NCBI RefSeq assembly: GCF_014202505.1
Contig: NZ_JACHGW010000002.1
Coordinates: 992,001-1,056,000 of the forward strand
Origin: Armatimonas rosea
GTDB lineage: Bacteria > Armatimonadota > Armatimonadia > Armatimonadales > Armatimonadaceae
Reading direction: 5' to 3'
Length of the DNA: 64,000 nucleotides
Each line of letters opens with the position of its first letter. The stretch's first letter is position 1. A model generated the notes under the pieces. That model worked only from the letters and a program-made list of their open reading frames with translations, was not told the DNA's origin and searched no databases. Below are positions 25,819 to 35,493 of the stretch, in pieces. Made by a program: the position numbers and the translations under genes.

Positions 25819-27156
25819 TCAGACTTCTTGCGTTCGAACGGCTTGCTGAAGTCGCTCGCGTGCCAGCTCGCTCGTCACCGGGACTCCCTTTTGTATAGCC
25901 GTGACAAAGGCCGCTTGGAGCCCACGTTCGATGTCGCGTGGGGTCATGCCCTCCGAGGCTTTCACCAAGGCTGGGATCGCTTTGCTTTCCGAGATCCATG
26001 CCCCGATGAGTGCGGCGCGGGCTTCAGGACCGGGACGCTGGAAGCTGTAGATTCGGGTGCAACGGCGCTGAACGGCAGGGTCAATCGCGTCGAGTCTATT
26101 AGTCGTCAGGATAATCAGGAAGCGGCCTTTGTCCTGTGTGGGAAGGGCATCCAGGCACTGAAGAATGGTGCTGGTTGCTGCTCGGTCTTCCTGATGGCTG
26201 GCGGACTCGCTTCGGCGCATGACGATGGCATCTGCTTCTTCCAGAATGAGTACCTTCAGACCATCGTCAGGGAGAGCAAGTAGTCCCTCAAAAGCGCGGC
26301 GCACTTCCTGAGAGAACGCCCCCACCAGACCGTTTCCTCGTGTCTCAGTTCCCACTGTCAGTACCGCCCCCGTAATCCCTCGCAGTCGGCAGTAGCTGTC
26401 CGCGATCACCCGTGAGAGAGCGGATTTACCTGTGCCTGGATCACCATTGAAGAGAAAGAGCGGAACGGTACTGGTGAAGGTGGCTTGCATCCCCGGTGGA
26501 AGACTCTGCTGGGTGCGCTCCGCCCACTGCTCCAGTTGCTGGTCGTAGAAGCAGGTCAAGTACCAGAGGACTTCCTGATGGATCGCCTCCATCCCGACCA
26601 GCCGACTGCCCAGGCTCGCCATTTCCTCAGAAGGTAGTGACTGAACCAGGGCATTGCTCGTGGAGTTCTTCTTCCCTCCATCCCCAAAAACTTTCCCACC
26701 GCCCGTGACCATTCGGGTTGAATGGGTCGTTAAGCGCGAGACCGTCGAGCGAGTAGGGGGTGGTTCCTGTCGCTTGGGGAGAAATCCTGAGTGCTCAAAG
26801 TGCGCAAGTCGAATTGGGAGTGTCCCCCGCTCCGATGGCATGGGAGGTTCTCCTGCCAACTCTACGGTGACTGCATAGAGTGGCGGGATACGGAAGGTAA
26901 ACTGGGTTGCTTCAGGCTGCTCGGCGAGTAGCTTTGGCAGTCGCGCTATGATGGTTTCCTTGAGCTTCTCCTGCCAGGCCGCGTCTGCTTGGGCATCCTC
27001 AGTGAGAGTAACTTGTACCTGCCAGTGCGGTGGTAAGGGGACTGTCGCGGGTGGCTCCACACGAAGGCGCGAAGGCACCAGCATAGGTGTGGGTAATGTC
27101 GCTTTCTGCGGTTCGTCTCCAAACAGCAAGCTCTTAACAATTCGTTTTAAACTCAT
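25819..27156 (-). CDS. TRIP13/Pch2-like AAA+ ATPase
   Basis: The 445-residue protein has an N-terminal domain of about 170 residues and then an AAA+ module. It shows Walker A GDPGTGKS at 238-245, Walker B LILEEAD at 303-309, sensor 1 TTNR at 351-354 and a paired arginine RR near 364. Between Walker A and B it has GNGLVGAFSQEVRRAFEG, and after Walker B an ASHQEDRAATSTILQCLDAL segment. Both match the TRIP13/Pch2 subgroup that remodels HORMA proteins better than generic AAA+ proteins. Walker B carries LEEAD in place of the usual IDEAD, which keeps the catalytic glutamate position. A HORMA-like protein is encoded two genes upstream, which supports the assignment. TRIP13-like function is inferred. 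Confidence 0.75.
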   Translation of the reverse strand: MSLKRIVKSLLFGDEPQKATLPTPMLVPSRLRVEPPATVPLPPHWQVQVTLTEDAQADAAWQEKLKETIIARLPKLLAEQPEATQFTFRIPPLYAVTVELAGEPPMPSERGTLPIRLAHFEHSGFLPKRQEPPPTRSTVSRLTTHSTRMVTGGGKVFGDGGKKNSTSNALVQSLPSEEMASLGSRLVGMEAIHQEVLWYLTCFYDQQLEQWAERTQQSLPPGMQATFTSTVPLFLFNGDPGTGKSALSRVIADSYCRLRGITGAVLTVGTETRGNGLVGAFSQEVRRAFEGLLALPDDGLKVLILEEADAIVMRRSESASHQEDRAATSTILQCLDALPTQDKGRFLIILTTNRLDAIDPAVQRRCTRIYSFQRPGPEARAALIGAWISESKAIPALVKASEGMTPRDIERGLQAAFVTAIQKGVPVTSELARERLQQAVRTQEV

Positions 27157-27176
27157 GATCAGGTGTCCTTTCTGTG

Positions 27177-27587
27177 CTAGACATCATTGATATTGAAGAG
27201 ATCGTCGCTCACGTCCGGGGAGATTGGCGGTCTGTAGGGAGGCTGAGGCACTGCCACTTGTGGTGCTGTGTTGGCGGCGAGCGGGCGTACTGCCACAGGA
27301 ATCTGGATATCACCACTATGCGTTCCCATGAGGGCTCGGGAGATGCTAATTTGCAAATCGAGCGCATCCTGGATGGGAGCCAGCCCTTCCTGTGCGAGTA
27401 CCTGAAGTGTGGTCTGCGTCAGCTCTGCCATCTGTCCGGTCAGGTCTTCGCGGACACTGAACCCCTCGCTCTGTCCAGCAGGCACCGAGTAGAACTCCTC
27501 TAGGGTAATATGCCCCATCTGGGTCTTGCCATCTGCCTCCAAGACAATCAGGACAATGGACTGTTGCGATACAGAATCATTTGACAT
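27177..27587 (-). CDS. Small protein between HORMA and TRIP13-like genes
   Basis: This 136-residue protein has a beta-rich start (SIVLIVLEADGKTQMGHI), a helical middle (MAELTQTTLQVLAQEG) and a disordered proline-rich tail ending DVSDDLFNINDV. It is not recognised. Its place between the two genes and the flexible tail make it a candidate client that supplies a closure-motif peptide to the HORMA protein. That is a guess from context. Confidence 0.55.
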   Translation of the reverse strand: MSNDSVSQQSIVLIVLEADGKTQMGHITLEEFYSVPAGQSEGFSVREDLTGQMAELTQTTLQVLAQEGLAPIQDALDLQISISRALMGTHSGDIQIPVAVRPLAANTAPQVAVPQPPYRPPISPDVSDDLFNINDV

Positions 27588-27599
27588 GATATTTTCTCC

Positions 27600-28142
27600 T
27601 TATCGATAGCGGGTGGCATAGTCAGAATCGTAGTCATCGTCGGCCAAAAGAATCCGATCCATCCCATAGCCCCCGCTACCGTAGCTTCCATAGGTGCTCC
27701 TCCTCAAGTTGGCTGGAACGGTCAAGGCAGAAGCACTGCCCCATTTCAGACGGCGGAACCACTCGTCACAGGTGCTCTTGGGAAGATTGGGGTTGCGCTT
27801 AATTACCAGCCTGAGCTGGACATCGGAGGGGAGACTGCTTGGCAACGGAGGACTGTCGGGGGAGGGGCCGCTGGAGCCGCGCCCCTCCTGGAGAATGACA
27901 TAGGCGTACTCACGCACCAGAGTGTTTCCCCGGTAGAACTGGAGGTGGATCGAGGAGATGATGTCATTGAGTGCTAGAAGGGATAGGTCTACAATCGTGT
28001 CGTCTAGGTTGAACGACGGGTTGATGCTTCTCCCCCGAGCAAACTGAGCTATGGTCGCTATCTCCCGCCCCATGTTCGCTATGACTGAGCGGACGTCTGA
28101 GGCAGTAATATTGCGCACCGTGACCTGTGTAGCAGAAGGCAT
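27600..28142 (-). CDS. Bacterial HORMA-domain protein (bacHORMA family 1-like)
   Basis: The 180-residue protein starts at 28142 behind GAAAGGAAA. The layout fits bacterial HORMA proteins: a first helix with DVRSVIANMGREIATIAQ, a DDTIVDLSLLA helix, strands IHLQFYRGNTLV and EYAYVILQEG, a strand VQLRLVIKRN, then the late LKWGSAS and a glycine/tyrosine-rich seat-belt segment ending GYGMDR. In CBASS such proteins bind peptides and activate cGAS-like enzymes, and TRIP13 disassembles them. A TRIP13-like ATPase lies on the same operon, but no nucleotidyltransferase is in the window. Family assignment is by pattern only. Confidence 0.65.
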   Translation of the reverse strand: MPSATQVTVRNITASDVRSVIANMGREIATIAQFARGRSINPSFNLDDTIVDLSLLALNDIISSIHLQFYRGNTLVREYAYVILQEGRGSSGPSPDSPPLPSSLPSDVQLRLVIKRNPNLPKSTCDEWFRRLKWGSASALTVPANLRRSTYGSYGSGGYGMDRILLADDDYDSDYATRYR

Positions 28143-28285
28143 GCTGATGTTTCCTTTCAACAGTTACCGGAGCGGTTTCCCCGCTCCTTACCGGGGCCAT
28201 TACCCCGGTGATTGTCCGTAGGATAGGGGGAGGGGTTTCAACGCTACCAGCAACCCGAGGAGGAAAAATTCAACGCTCACTCAAA

Positions 28286-31261
28286 ATGGAGAGAACGATG
28301 CCGCAGAAAATTCGCCCAACTGAGTCAGAGAATGTTGACTCCTTCTCCTACGCCTTCTTGGGACAGCTGGAGTTCAAGCGTGGCGGTCAGGTGGTAGTGC
28401 CAAAACAGGCTAGGCCCCTCGATCTTGCCCGACTGGGTTACCTTGCCTGGATGGGGGGAAGGTGCTCCGTCAGCACCTTTGCCACAACATGCTTCCCTCT
28501 GGGATCGGGCGGAGCGCGGGATGTCAGTCCGTCTGGTCTGGTCAGCCGCTGGAAGAACCGTGTTTGCTCAGATCTCGGGCCGGTGGTGGCTCGTGAGGGG
28601 CAAGATTTGGTGTTTCCTGTCTCGCCGTCCAACTGTGACCTTATGGCACTGCGCTACATCAGCCTAAAAGAGCGCCCAACACGCCTGGAATTGGAGGCAG
28701 CACTCTCCCCGGTGAATGGGTCGCTGTTTGGCAAACTCGGCGATGGGCGCAACGACGACTCACCTTTTGTTGTCGAGCTAAGGACGAAGGTTGGTGAGTG
28801 GTATACCGACCTACTCGCCCGGCTTCTGACCGAATTTCTCCCTGTCGATCCTGAGGCAGTACGCCAGTTTCTCCTGCGTCGCCGGGACGAAGTGCAGGAG
28901 CCACAACCCGAGCTGAGTGCGGCACTGGCAGTGGCTCTGCTCTTTGTACAAGAGCGCCAGACAGCAGAAAACCTGCTGGTTGAGCGCCACCCAGCACAGA
29001 TGAAAGCTCATGGGATAGAGGACTTCATCAAGGAGCAGCTCCCTAAACTGGAGCAGAACTGGATCGAGTCGCTGACACGGGCAGTCCAAACTAACCTTGC
29101 CACCCATGCCTATCTGAGAGCTCATAAGTCCCGCCAGCAACAGCGGCTCATTGGGCGTCAGGTTCCCCCAGTGGCTCGCCGTGTCTTGCAGGAGCGCGTG
29201 TTATGTCTGGTCGGGGCGGCAGGAGTGGGAAAAACTGCCCTGAGTCTCGAAGTCGCCTACGAGCTGCTCTCACACTTTAAAGGGGCCTTTTTCGCAACCC
29301 TCCGCACGCTTCATCAGATCGCAGAAATCTGGCAGGAGCTGGGAGAACAGCTCAAGCTCACCTGTCGAGACGATGGTAACTGGGAGGGAACAGTACGCAC
29401 CTACTTGCGTGGCTCTACTACTCTCCTGGTTCTTGATAACTGTGAACAGATTCCTGGGATAGCAGCGATCATCCTCTCCCTCCAAGAGGAGTGCCCGCAA
29501 CTCTCCCTGCTGGCGACTTCGCGGATTCCACTGGATGGAATTCAAGCACTTGTTGTCGAGCCACTCAGTGACACCGATACTGAAGCACTTCTCAAGCGCA
29601 CTCTGCGGCGGCTCGTAGATCGGGGCGAGCTTCCTGAGAACTGGCAGGCACTGAAAGAACTCCACGGTGGGATTCCCCTGCTGATTGAAGCCGTCGCAGG
29701 TGCGCTCCAATACGCCAGCGTGGATCAGCTCTTGGACATTGGCCCTTGTCCTTTTGCAGCCATTGACGATGACACGGAAGCTCGTCGGCTTTGGTGGATG
29801 TATAGCTGCCTCAGCAAGCAGGAAAAGCAACTCTTTCGTTTTTTGGGCTTACCCGTTCTGAGCTTTGATGGGGAGCTGGTTCAAGTGCTACTTGGCGACG
29901 AGTATGATGGGTATCAGTCCATGCGGGTTCTGAAGCGGCTGTTAACTCGTCAGCTTGTACATTCGGAGCCTGAAGAACCGGATGGGGCGCGTTGGTACTA
30001 CCTCCTCCCCCCGGTTCAGCGGCTGGCACAAGCCCTGCTCAAACAGGCCCCAGCAGAGATGGCACTTGGTGAGAAGCGCTGTGCTCACTACTACGAACGG
30101 CTAGCATATTCCCTTGAAGATCCCGAAGAAGGCACGGATTTTAAGCGTGAACAGCATCTCCGAACCCTGCGTCGGCTTGATCGCCTGTGGGACGACACCC
30201 GTCTGGCACTTGCCTGGTGGCAGAACTCTGGCCGGGAAGACAAGGACATAGCGGCTCAGGGAGTGGAGTTTGCTATAAATCTCACCACCTTCTGGGAGCA
30301 GCGCCAGCTCTGGCGCGAGGGGGAGTTGTGGCTGCGGAGAATGCGCAATGGTTTACAGGCACTACCGCCTGACGTCGAAGCTCGTCGCCTGACTGGACTG
30401 GGCAATATGCTCCTGCGCCTCGGTCAGCGCAAGGAATCGCGTGAGTGTAAAGAGCAAAGTCTTACCCTCTACCGAGAGCTGGAAGACCATGTTCAGATAG
30501 GGGTTTTGCTCTCAGACCTGGGCGCGGTCGCCTTTGAAGGAAGTGAGCTAGAGACGGCGCACCTCCATCTGACCGAGGCCGTCGAAGTGCTCCGCCGACA
30601 CCGCTACGTAAGCATCCGTGCCGAGGTGGGCTATGCAAAGGCAATCAACAACTTGGGGATGACTTGGGGGCTGCTTCAGGGAGACTTTGATAAAGCCTGT
30701 GAGTACCTGCGCGAGAGCCTCCAGCTTAAGCACGATAGGCTGGCAACTGCCGGAAGCCTTGGGGAAACCCTGCTGAACCTGGCAGTGATGACTGGCCGTT
30801 TGGGTGAATTTGCAGAAGCGATGAGCTATCTGGATCAGGCAGAAACGCTCTTCATTGAGTCTGGGATGCAGTGGGCAGTAGCCTACGTGGTCTGTGGACG
30901 CGGCGATATCTGGTGTCGGACAGGAGCACTCGATCAGGCAGAGGCGGCCTTCCACCAAGCAGCGAAGAGCTTGTGGGAACTTAGGGACAAGAAATCGATT
31001 GCCTCGTGCGTCGAGGGCCTTGTACAAGTTGCGGCACATAAGAACGATTGGAGGTATGTTACTCGACTCTGGGCCGTGGCTGAGTGGCTACGGCAAAGGT
31101 ACAAGTCTCCCCGTTTTCCGGTGGATCAGGTGGAATTCGAGCAGCTCTTAAGGCAGGCAGAGGATGCTTTTCAAGGAACCTTTTCCACAGACATGTCCTC
31201 AGACTCACTATCGGAAGTGGTGTTTGCTGGGTTGCCGGGTATACTTTTGGCTGATGTCTGA
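28286..31261 (+). CDS. wHTH-STAND (NB-ARC-like) ATPase-TPR regulator
   Basis: The protein is about 991 residues from the start at 28286; 28208 and 28298 are also possible. 28286 is preferred because the divergent HORMA gene lies close. The N-terminus resembles a SARP-type winged helix (YAFLGQLEFKRGG). A STAND ATPase has Walker A GAAGVGKT at 310-317, Walker B TLLVLDNCEQ near 388, LLATSR and GIPLLIEAVAG. TPR-like helices fill the last 350 residues (for example ETLLNLAVMTGRLGEFAEAM). Its last 8 bases overlap the DUF4007 gene, so it heads the modification-island operon and probably senses and activates it. Confidence 0.8.
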   Translation: MERTMPQKIRPTESENVDSFSYAFLGQLEFKRGGQVVVPKQARPLDLARLGYLAWMGGRCSVSTFATTCFPLGSGGARDVSPSGLVSRWKNRVCSDLGPVVAREGQDLVFPVSPSNCDLMALRYISLKERPTRLELEAALSPVNGSLFGKLGDGRNDDSPFVVELRTKVGEWYTDLLARLLTEFLPVDPEAVRQFLLRRRDEVQEPQPELSAALAVALLFVQERQTAENLLVERHPAQMKAHGIEDFIKEQLPKLEQNWIESLTRAVQTNLATHAYLRAHKSRQQQRLIGRQVPPVARRVLQERVLCLVGAAGVGKTALSLEVAYELLSHFKGAFFATLRTLHQIAEIWQELGEQLKLTCRDDGNWEGTVRTYLRGSTTLLVLDNCEQIPGIAAIILSLQEECPQLSLLATSRIPLDGIQALVVEPLSDTDTEALLKRTLRRLVDRGELPENWQALKELHGGIPLLIEAVAGALQYASVDQLLDIGPCPFAAIDDDTEARRLWWMYSCLSKQEKQLFRFLGLPVLSFDGELVQVLLGDEYDGYQSMRVLKRLLTRQLVHSEPEEPDGARWYYLLPPVQRLAQALLKQAPAEMALGEKRCAHYYERLAYSLEDPEEGTDFKREQHLRTLRRLDRLWDDTRLALAWWQNSGREDKDIAAQGVEFAINLTTFWEQRQLWREGELWLRRMRNGLQALPPDVEARRLTGLGNMLLRLGQRKESRECKEQSLTLYRELEDHVQIGVLLSDLGAVAFEGSELETAHLHLTEAVEVLRRHRYVSIRAEVGYAKAINNLGMTWGLLQGDFDKACEYLRESLQLKHDRLATAGSLGETLLNLAVMTGRLGEFAEAMSYLDQAETLFIESGMQWAVAYVVCGRGDIWCRTGALDQAEAAFHQAAKSLWELRDKKSIASCVEGLVQVAAHKNDWRYVTRLWAVAEWLRQRYKSPRFPVDQVEFEQLLRQAEDAFQGTFSTDMSSDSLSEVVFAGLPGILLADV

Positions 31262-32189
31262 TTTTCCCACCCCGGCAACCTTCTCAGGACACGAGACGTT
31301 TACTTTCCGTTACCCTTGGCTCAAAAAAGGCGTAGATGGTGTTAGGGCGGACTCGGCGATTTTTCAGCGTGATGAGGCAATTGTCAAGCTGGGAGTCGGG
31401 AAGAATATGGTGACCTCGATCCGGCACTGGTGCCTGGCGACGGGAATGATCCAGGAGAAAAAGCCTGACAAGGAGCGGCGGCGTATGCTGGAGCGTTCGG
31501 AGCTGGGAACCCGCCTTCTTTCTGATAATGGCTGGGATGCTTATCTAGAGCGTGAGGCTACCCTCTGGCTACTTCACTGGCAACTTGTGACGAATCCGAA
31601 CCGAGCTACTACGTGGCATGGGGCATTTCATCTGTTTAACGAGCCGGAATTTACCCGTAAGAGTTTGGCGAATTTTCTGATGCGTTTGGCTGAGGAGAAG
31701 AACTGGGGGCGGGTGTCGCCGGGAACAGTGGAGAGCGATGTGGCGTGTTTCATCCGAACCTACGTGCCAGTGAAACGGGGCGTGACCTCGACCCAAGAAG
31801 ACACGCTAGACTGCCCGCTGACAGAGCTGGCGCTGCTCCAGATGATTCCTGGCGACAAAGACGAAGACCATCGTTATCGGTTTCAGACACGCCCCAAGCG
31901 CGGCTTGTCGCCTGCGATCTTTGCCTACGCGCTGGCGAGCTTCTGGGAGCAGCACTACCCGAACCAGGGCACGTTGAGCCTGCGGGAGATTTTGCACGGC
32001 GCGGGAAGTCCTGGCCGGGCGTTCCGGCTCGACGAGCAGAGCGTCTTGAACTATCTTGATGCGCTATCTGAGGCGACGGGTGGGGCACTGGGATTTGAAG
32101 ACACGGCGCTGATTCGTCAGGCGGTGCGAGTGCGGACGGTTCATCCGTTGGAGATTTTGGAGAGGTTCTATGTCAAAGCCGCTGTCTGA
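31254..32189 (+). CDS. DUF4007 protein, associated with Dnd-type islands
   Basis: The 311-residue protein starts at 31254, overlapping the regulator stop. It begins FSGHETFTFRYPWLKKG, then RDEAIVKLGVGKNMVTSIRHWC, then a long helical region with LWLLHWQLVTN and TWHGAFHLFN. This pattern defines DUF4007, a family recurrent beside phosphorothioation-type genes and of unknown activity. The first domain looks like a winged helix, so it may bind DNA. It overlaps the ATPase gene by 20 bases. Confidence 0.82.
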   Translation: MSDFPTPATFSGHETFTFRYPWLKKGVDGVRADSAIFQRDEAIVKLGVGKNMVTSIRHWCLATGMIQEKKPDKERRRMLERSELGTRLLSDNGWDAYLEREATLWLLHWQLVTNPNRATTWHGAFHLFNEPEFTRKSLANFLMRLAEEKNWGRVSPGTVESDVACFIRTYVPVKRGVTSTQEDTLDCPLTELALLQMIPGDKDEDHRYRFQTRPKRGLSPAIFAYALASFWEQHYPNQGTLSLREILHGAGSPGRAFRLDEQSVLNYLDALSEATGGALGFEDTALIRQAVRVRTVHPLEILERFYVKAAV

Positions 32190-35100
32190 GTTAGTTGTTT
32201 TACGACGGCGGTTCTTGCGGTCAGTGAGTTTGGAGCGGGATGCACGAAGCCGCACGGGGCTAGATGGCTACATTCCAACCGCCACCGCGCTGACGGCTCG
32301 CGCTCGCATCGAGGCCGGGCTGGCCGACCCGTCGTCACGTGCCGTGAGTATCACAGGAGCCTACGGCACCGGAAAATCGGCGTTCGCGCTCTACCTAGTG
32401 CATCAGCTTTGTCTTGCGCCGCACGGAGAAAAGTCTGAAGGGTTATTACCGGTTCTGGTGACGGGCGGACGGGAACCGCTGATTCCGGCACTCTATCGTG
32501 CCTTGGAAGCCGCTGTGTCCGGTCAGCCTTCGCTGGAGGCCCCATCACTCACTGCGCGGGAACTGGCCGAGCAGTTTGGTAGTAAGGCAAAGGAAGCAAA
32601 AAAGCGAATTCCGGGTTGTCAGGGGCTTCTGGTGGTCGTGGACGAGCTCGGGAAGTTTCTGGAGTTCGCAGCAGATCACCCGAATGAGAGTGACCCATTG
32701 GCTTTGCAGGAGCTTGCCGAGCTTGCCACCCGCTCCGAAGTGCCGATTCTCGTTGTCACAGTTCTACATCAAGCGTTCGATGAGTACGCCCAGTCGCTCG
32801 GCACGGTTCGACGGGCAGAGTGGCAGAAGGTGCAGGGGCGCTTCCTTGATATTCCGTTCGGGGATGGTGCTGAAGAGACTGTCCGACTTATCGGGGAAGC
32901 CTTTGAAGGCGAGGTTCCGAAAGCCAAGCCTCGTGCGAAGCGCCAGGTGAAAGCGGCTCGTGCGCTCAATATCGTACCGCGCTCATTGGACACTGACGAC
33001 GAGGCTACAGCCGTTTTCCTTGGGGCGAGTGCGCTTCACCCGCTTACCCTGCTGGCGCTCCCTCATGTCTTTAAGCGGTTTGGTCAGAGCGAGCGGACGC
33101 TCTTTTCTTTTCTCAACTCCGACGAGCCACAGGGGTTCGGCGCGTTTCTGCGAAATCATGGCCCCGAAGCGCAGTTCCGGCTCGATGCGGTCTACGACTA
33201 CGTTTTCGCGACGCTGGCTTCTACTATTTACTCGATGCCAGGTTACAGTAAGCTCTGGAGTCAGATTCAGGAAGCTGTCTCTCGTTGCGAAGGACGCGGC
33301 GATCTCCTTGAAGCGCGAATCGTCAAGACAGTCGGGGTTCTGCATCTTCTGGGCGATTCAGCTAGGCTCCCCGCCTCTGCTGGTGTGATTGCTTTTGCCC
33401 TTGAGGAGATCGCTTCTGTTGACGAAGTGACGGCGGCGCTTGAGCGGCTGACTCGTGCCACCATCCTGACTTTCCGGGTGTTCAAGAATGCCTACCTGCC
33501 CTACGAAGGGAGCGATATTGATGTAGACGAGCGCTTGGGGGTCGCACGAGCGGCGCTCGGCAACATCGCTTCTCCCGCATCGGTCGTCGCCAAACGGATC
33601 GCGCTCTCTCCGGTGATCGCGCGGCGGCATTCCTATGTGTACGGAGTCCTTCGCTTCTTCGAGATGCAGCTCTGCACGCCCGAGGAGCTGTCGAAAGCAA
33701 TTACGAAGGAACCTGCTCACGCTGACGGCAAGCTCGTGCTTTGCTTGGCGACTGAGAAAGCCCAGCAAGAGACTAGTGTTGCGCTGGCACAGTCTCTGAC
33801 CACCGAGCGTCCGCATGTGGTCGTGGCGGCGTGCCTGGTCGGCGAGACGCTGAACGAGGCGGCCCTAGCGGTCGAGGCGCTGGCTTGGGTTCAGGACAAT
33901 ACACCGGAGCTGAGTCAGGATTCCATCGCGAAACGCGAAGTCGCCGAGCGCCACCGTGAGGCTATGCAGGCGCTTGAAGCGCACTGGGAAGGGCTGCTCA
34001 CGCCTGAGTCGTCCACCGTTTTTGTGTGGGTGGGCGAGCCACGTACAGGCGACCTTCAGCCGCTGCTCTCGAATGCTTTTGATGCTGCGTTCCACCTCTC
34101 GCCGATCATTCGCAACGAGCTGCTCAACCGTCGTAATCTTTCGTCCACAGCAGCGGCGGCGCGGCGCAATCTGATCGAGGCAATGATTGTGCGGAGCGAT
34201 CAGGAGAACCTTGGGATTACAGGCTTTCCTGCGGAGCGGATGATGTACGATACGCTCCTGAAAGCTACTGGGCTTCACGGCTTACACAGAGCGAGCGGTG
34301 AGTACGACTTTCTGACGACCAAGCCAACAGACCTAACTATCCGTCCGACGTTGAAGGCCATCGAAGACTATTTGCTCGGTGGTGATCTGACTCCGAAACC
34401 GGTGATAGGGCTTTACTCTCTTCTCCAGAAACGGCCTTACGGATTGACGGAGGGAGTTGCCCCGCTCCTTATGATTCTGGCGTTGCTTCGCTGGGAAGAT
34501 GAGATCCTGCTCTACCGAGCGAGCGAGTTGATTCCTCAGTTTGATGCCCCCACAGCAGAATGGCTTCTACGTCGCCCTCAGGACTACACCGTTTTGGGAA
34601 TTCGGATGAGCGGTGAACGTCAGGCAGTAGTCCAGCGCTTCGCCAGAACGCTTCTTCGGCCCAAAGAAGGTCATACCCTGGTGAACATCACCCGCCGTCT
34701 GTACGGGTGGTATCGTCGCCTGCCCCACTACACACGGGTGACATTGCGACTGAGTGCGAGAGCAAAAGCTTTGCGTGAGAACTTCAAGGAGGCGAAAAAC
34801 CCCGAACAGCTCTTCTTTGTCGAGATGCCTCGAAGTCTCGGAGTACGACCTTTCACGGCGAGTTCCGATGATGAGAACGTCGAGACGTTTTTTGCAGCCT
34901 GGGGCGAGGTTAATACTGAAATCACGGGAGCCTATGATGCGTTGCTGAAGCGACTGGAAAAAAACCTTCTGGATGCGTTTGAGGAGTCCGAGGTAGACGA
35001 TGTTCGTCAGCGGGCACGGGCACTGGAGGGGCGTGTTCTGGAGCGCCGACTGATTGGGTTCGTTACAAGGTTGTCGGAGCCGTCTTTGGAGGGAAACGCT

Positions 35101-35493
35101 TGGATTGAGTCGGTGGCTTCGGCGGTTGTGGAGCGCGACCCTGAACTTTGGGGAGACGATGAGGAGACGATCTTCTATCAGAATTTGCCGCAGCTTCTCT
35201 CCGGTTTCCATGATGCCGAGGACATGGCCTACTCGATGGATCAGGCACAGCGTGATGGTGACGATGAAGAGCGCGTCGCCTTACGAATCTCTGTGGCTGA
35301 AATGGGTAAAGTGGAGACTCCCGCCCGTGTGCTTTTGTTGACGCGCCACAAGTCTGGTGAGGCGGAACAAGCCGTCGCGCAGATTCGTGAGCAAGCAAAG
35401 GATGTTCTGAGTAAACTCCAGCCGAAGGTACGCGCCGCTGCGGTGGCGTATCTTATGCGTGAGCTACTACAGGAGACAGAGGTAAGCAAATGA
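32170..35493 (+). CDS. Large P-loop ATPase of the modification island
   Basis: The 1107-residue protein has Walker A GAYGTGKS at residues 63-70, preceded by RAVSITG, and Walker B LLVVVDELGK at about 153-162. It then has VTVLHQAFDEYAQ and EWQKVQGRFLDIPF, a pattern also seen in the large ATPases of BREX-like and Dnd-like islands. The remainder is helical with a second region near residue 700 (ETYDFLTTKP-like and PTAEWLLRRP). No SMC-type coiled coil or zinc hook was seen, so it is not a canonical DndD. It couples to the DUF4007 and PAPS-reductase genes by overlaps of 20 and 4 bases. Confidence 0.75.
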   Translation: MSKPLSELVVLRRRFLRSVSLERDARSRTGLDGYIPTATALTARARIEAGLADPSSRAVSITGAYGTGKSAFALYLVHQLCLAPHGEKSEGLLPVLVTGGREPLIPALYRALEAAVSGQPSLEAPSLTARELAEQFGSKAKEAKKRIPGCQGLLVVVDELGKFLEFAADHPNESDPLALQELAELATRSEVPILVVTVLHQAFDEYAQSLGTVRRAEWQKVQGRFLDIPFGDGAEETVRLIGEAFEGEVPKAKPRAKRQVKAARALNIVPRSLDTDDEATAVFLGASALHPLTLLALPHVFKRFGQSERTLFSFLNSDEPQGFGAFLRNHGPEAQFRLDAVYDYVFATLASTIYSMPGYSKLWSQIQEAVSRCEGRGDLLEARIVKTVGVLHLLGDSARLPASAGVIAFALEEIASVDEVTAALERLTRATILTFRVFKNAYLPYEGSDIDVDERLGVARAALGNIASPASVVAKRIALSPVIARRHSYVYGVLRFFEMQLCTPEELSKAITKEPAHADGKLVLCLATEKAQQETSVALAQSLTTERPHVVVAACLVGETLNEAALAVEALAWVQDNTPELSQDSIAKREVAERHREAMQALEAHWEGLLTPESSTVFVWVGEPRTGDLQPLLSNAFDAAFHLSPIIRNELLNRRNLSSTAAAARRNLIEAMIVRSDQENLGITGFPAERMMYDTLLKATGLHGLHRASGEYDFLTTKPTDLTIRPTLKAIEDYLLGGDLTPKPVIGLYSLLQKRPYGLTEGVAPLLMILALLRWEDEILLYRASELIPQFDAPTAEWLLRRPQDYTVLGIRMSGERQAVVQRFARTLLRPKEGHTLVNITRRLYGWYRRLPHYTRVTLRLSARAKALRENFKEAKNPEQLFFVEMPRSLGVRPFTASSDDENVETFFAAWGEVNTEITGAYDALLKRLEKNLLDAFEESEVDDVRQRARALEGRVLERRLIGFVTRLSEPSLEGNAWIESVASAVVERDPELWGDDEETIFYQNLPQLLSGFHDAEDMAYSMDQAQRDGDDEERVALRISVAEMGKVETPARVLLLTRHKSGEAEQAVAQIREQAKDVLSKLQPKVRAAAVAYLMRELLQETEVSK

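Noticed and set aside
22594-31261. CD-NTase or CBASS effector near the HORMA/TRIP13 pair
   Set aside because: No G-S nucleotidyltransferase motif with paired aspartates and no NucC-, Cap- or patatin-like effector was recognised in neighbouring genes.
32170-35493. Canonical DndD
   Set aside because: No long coiled coil or zinc hook and the P-loop context matches BREX-like ATPases better.
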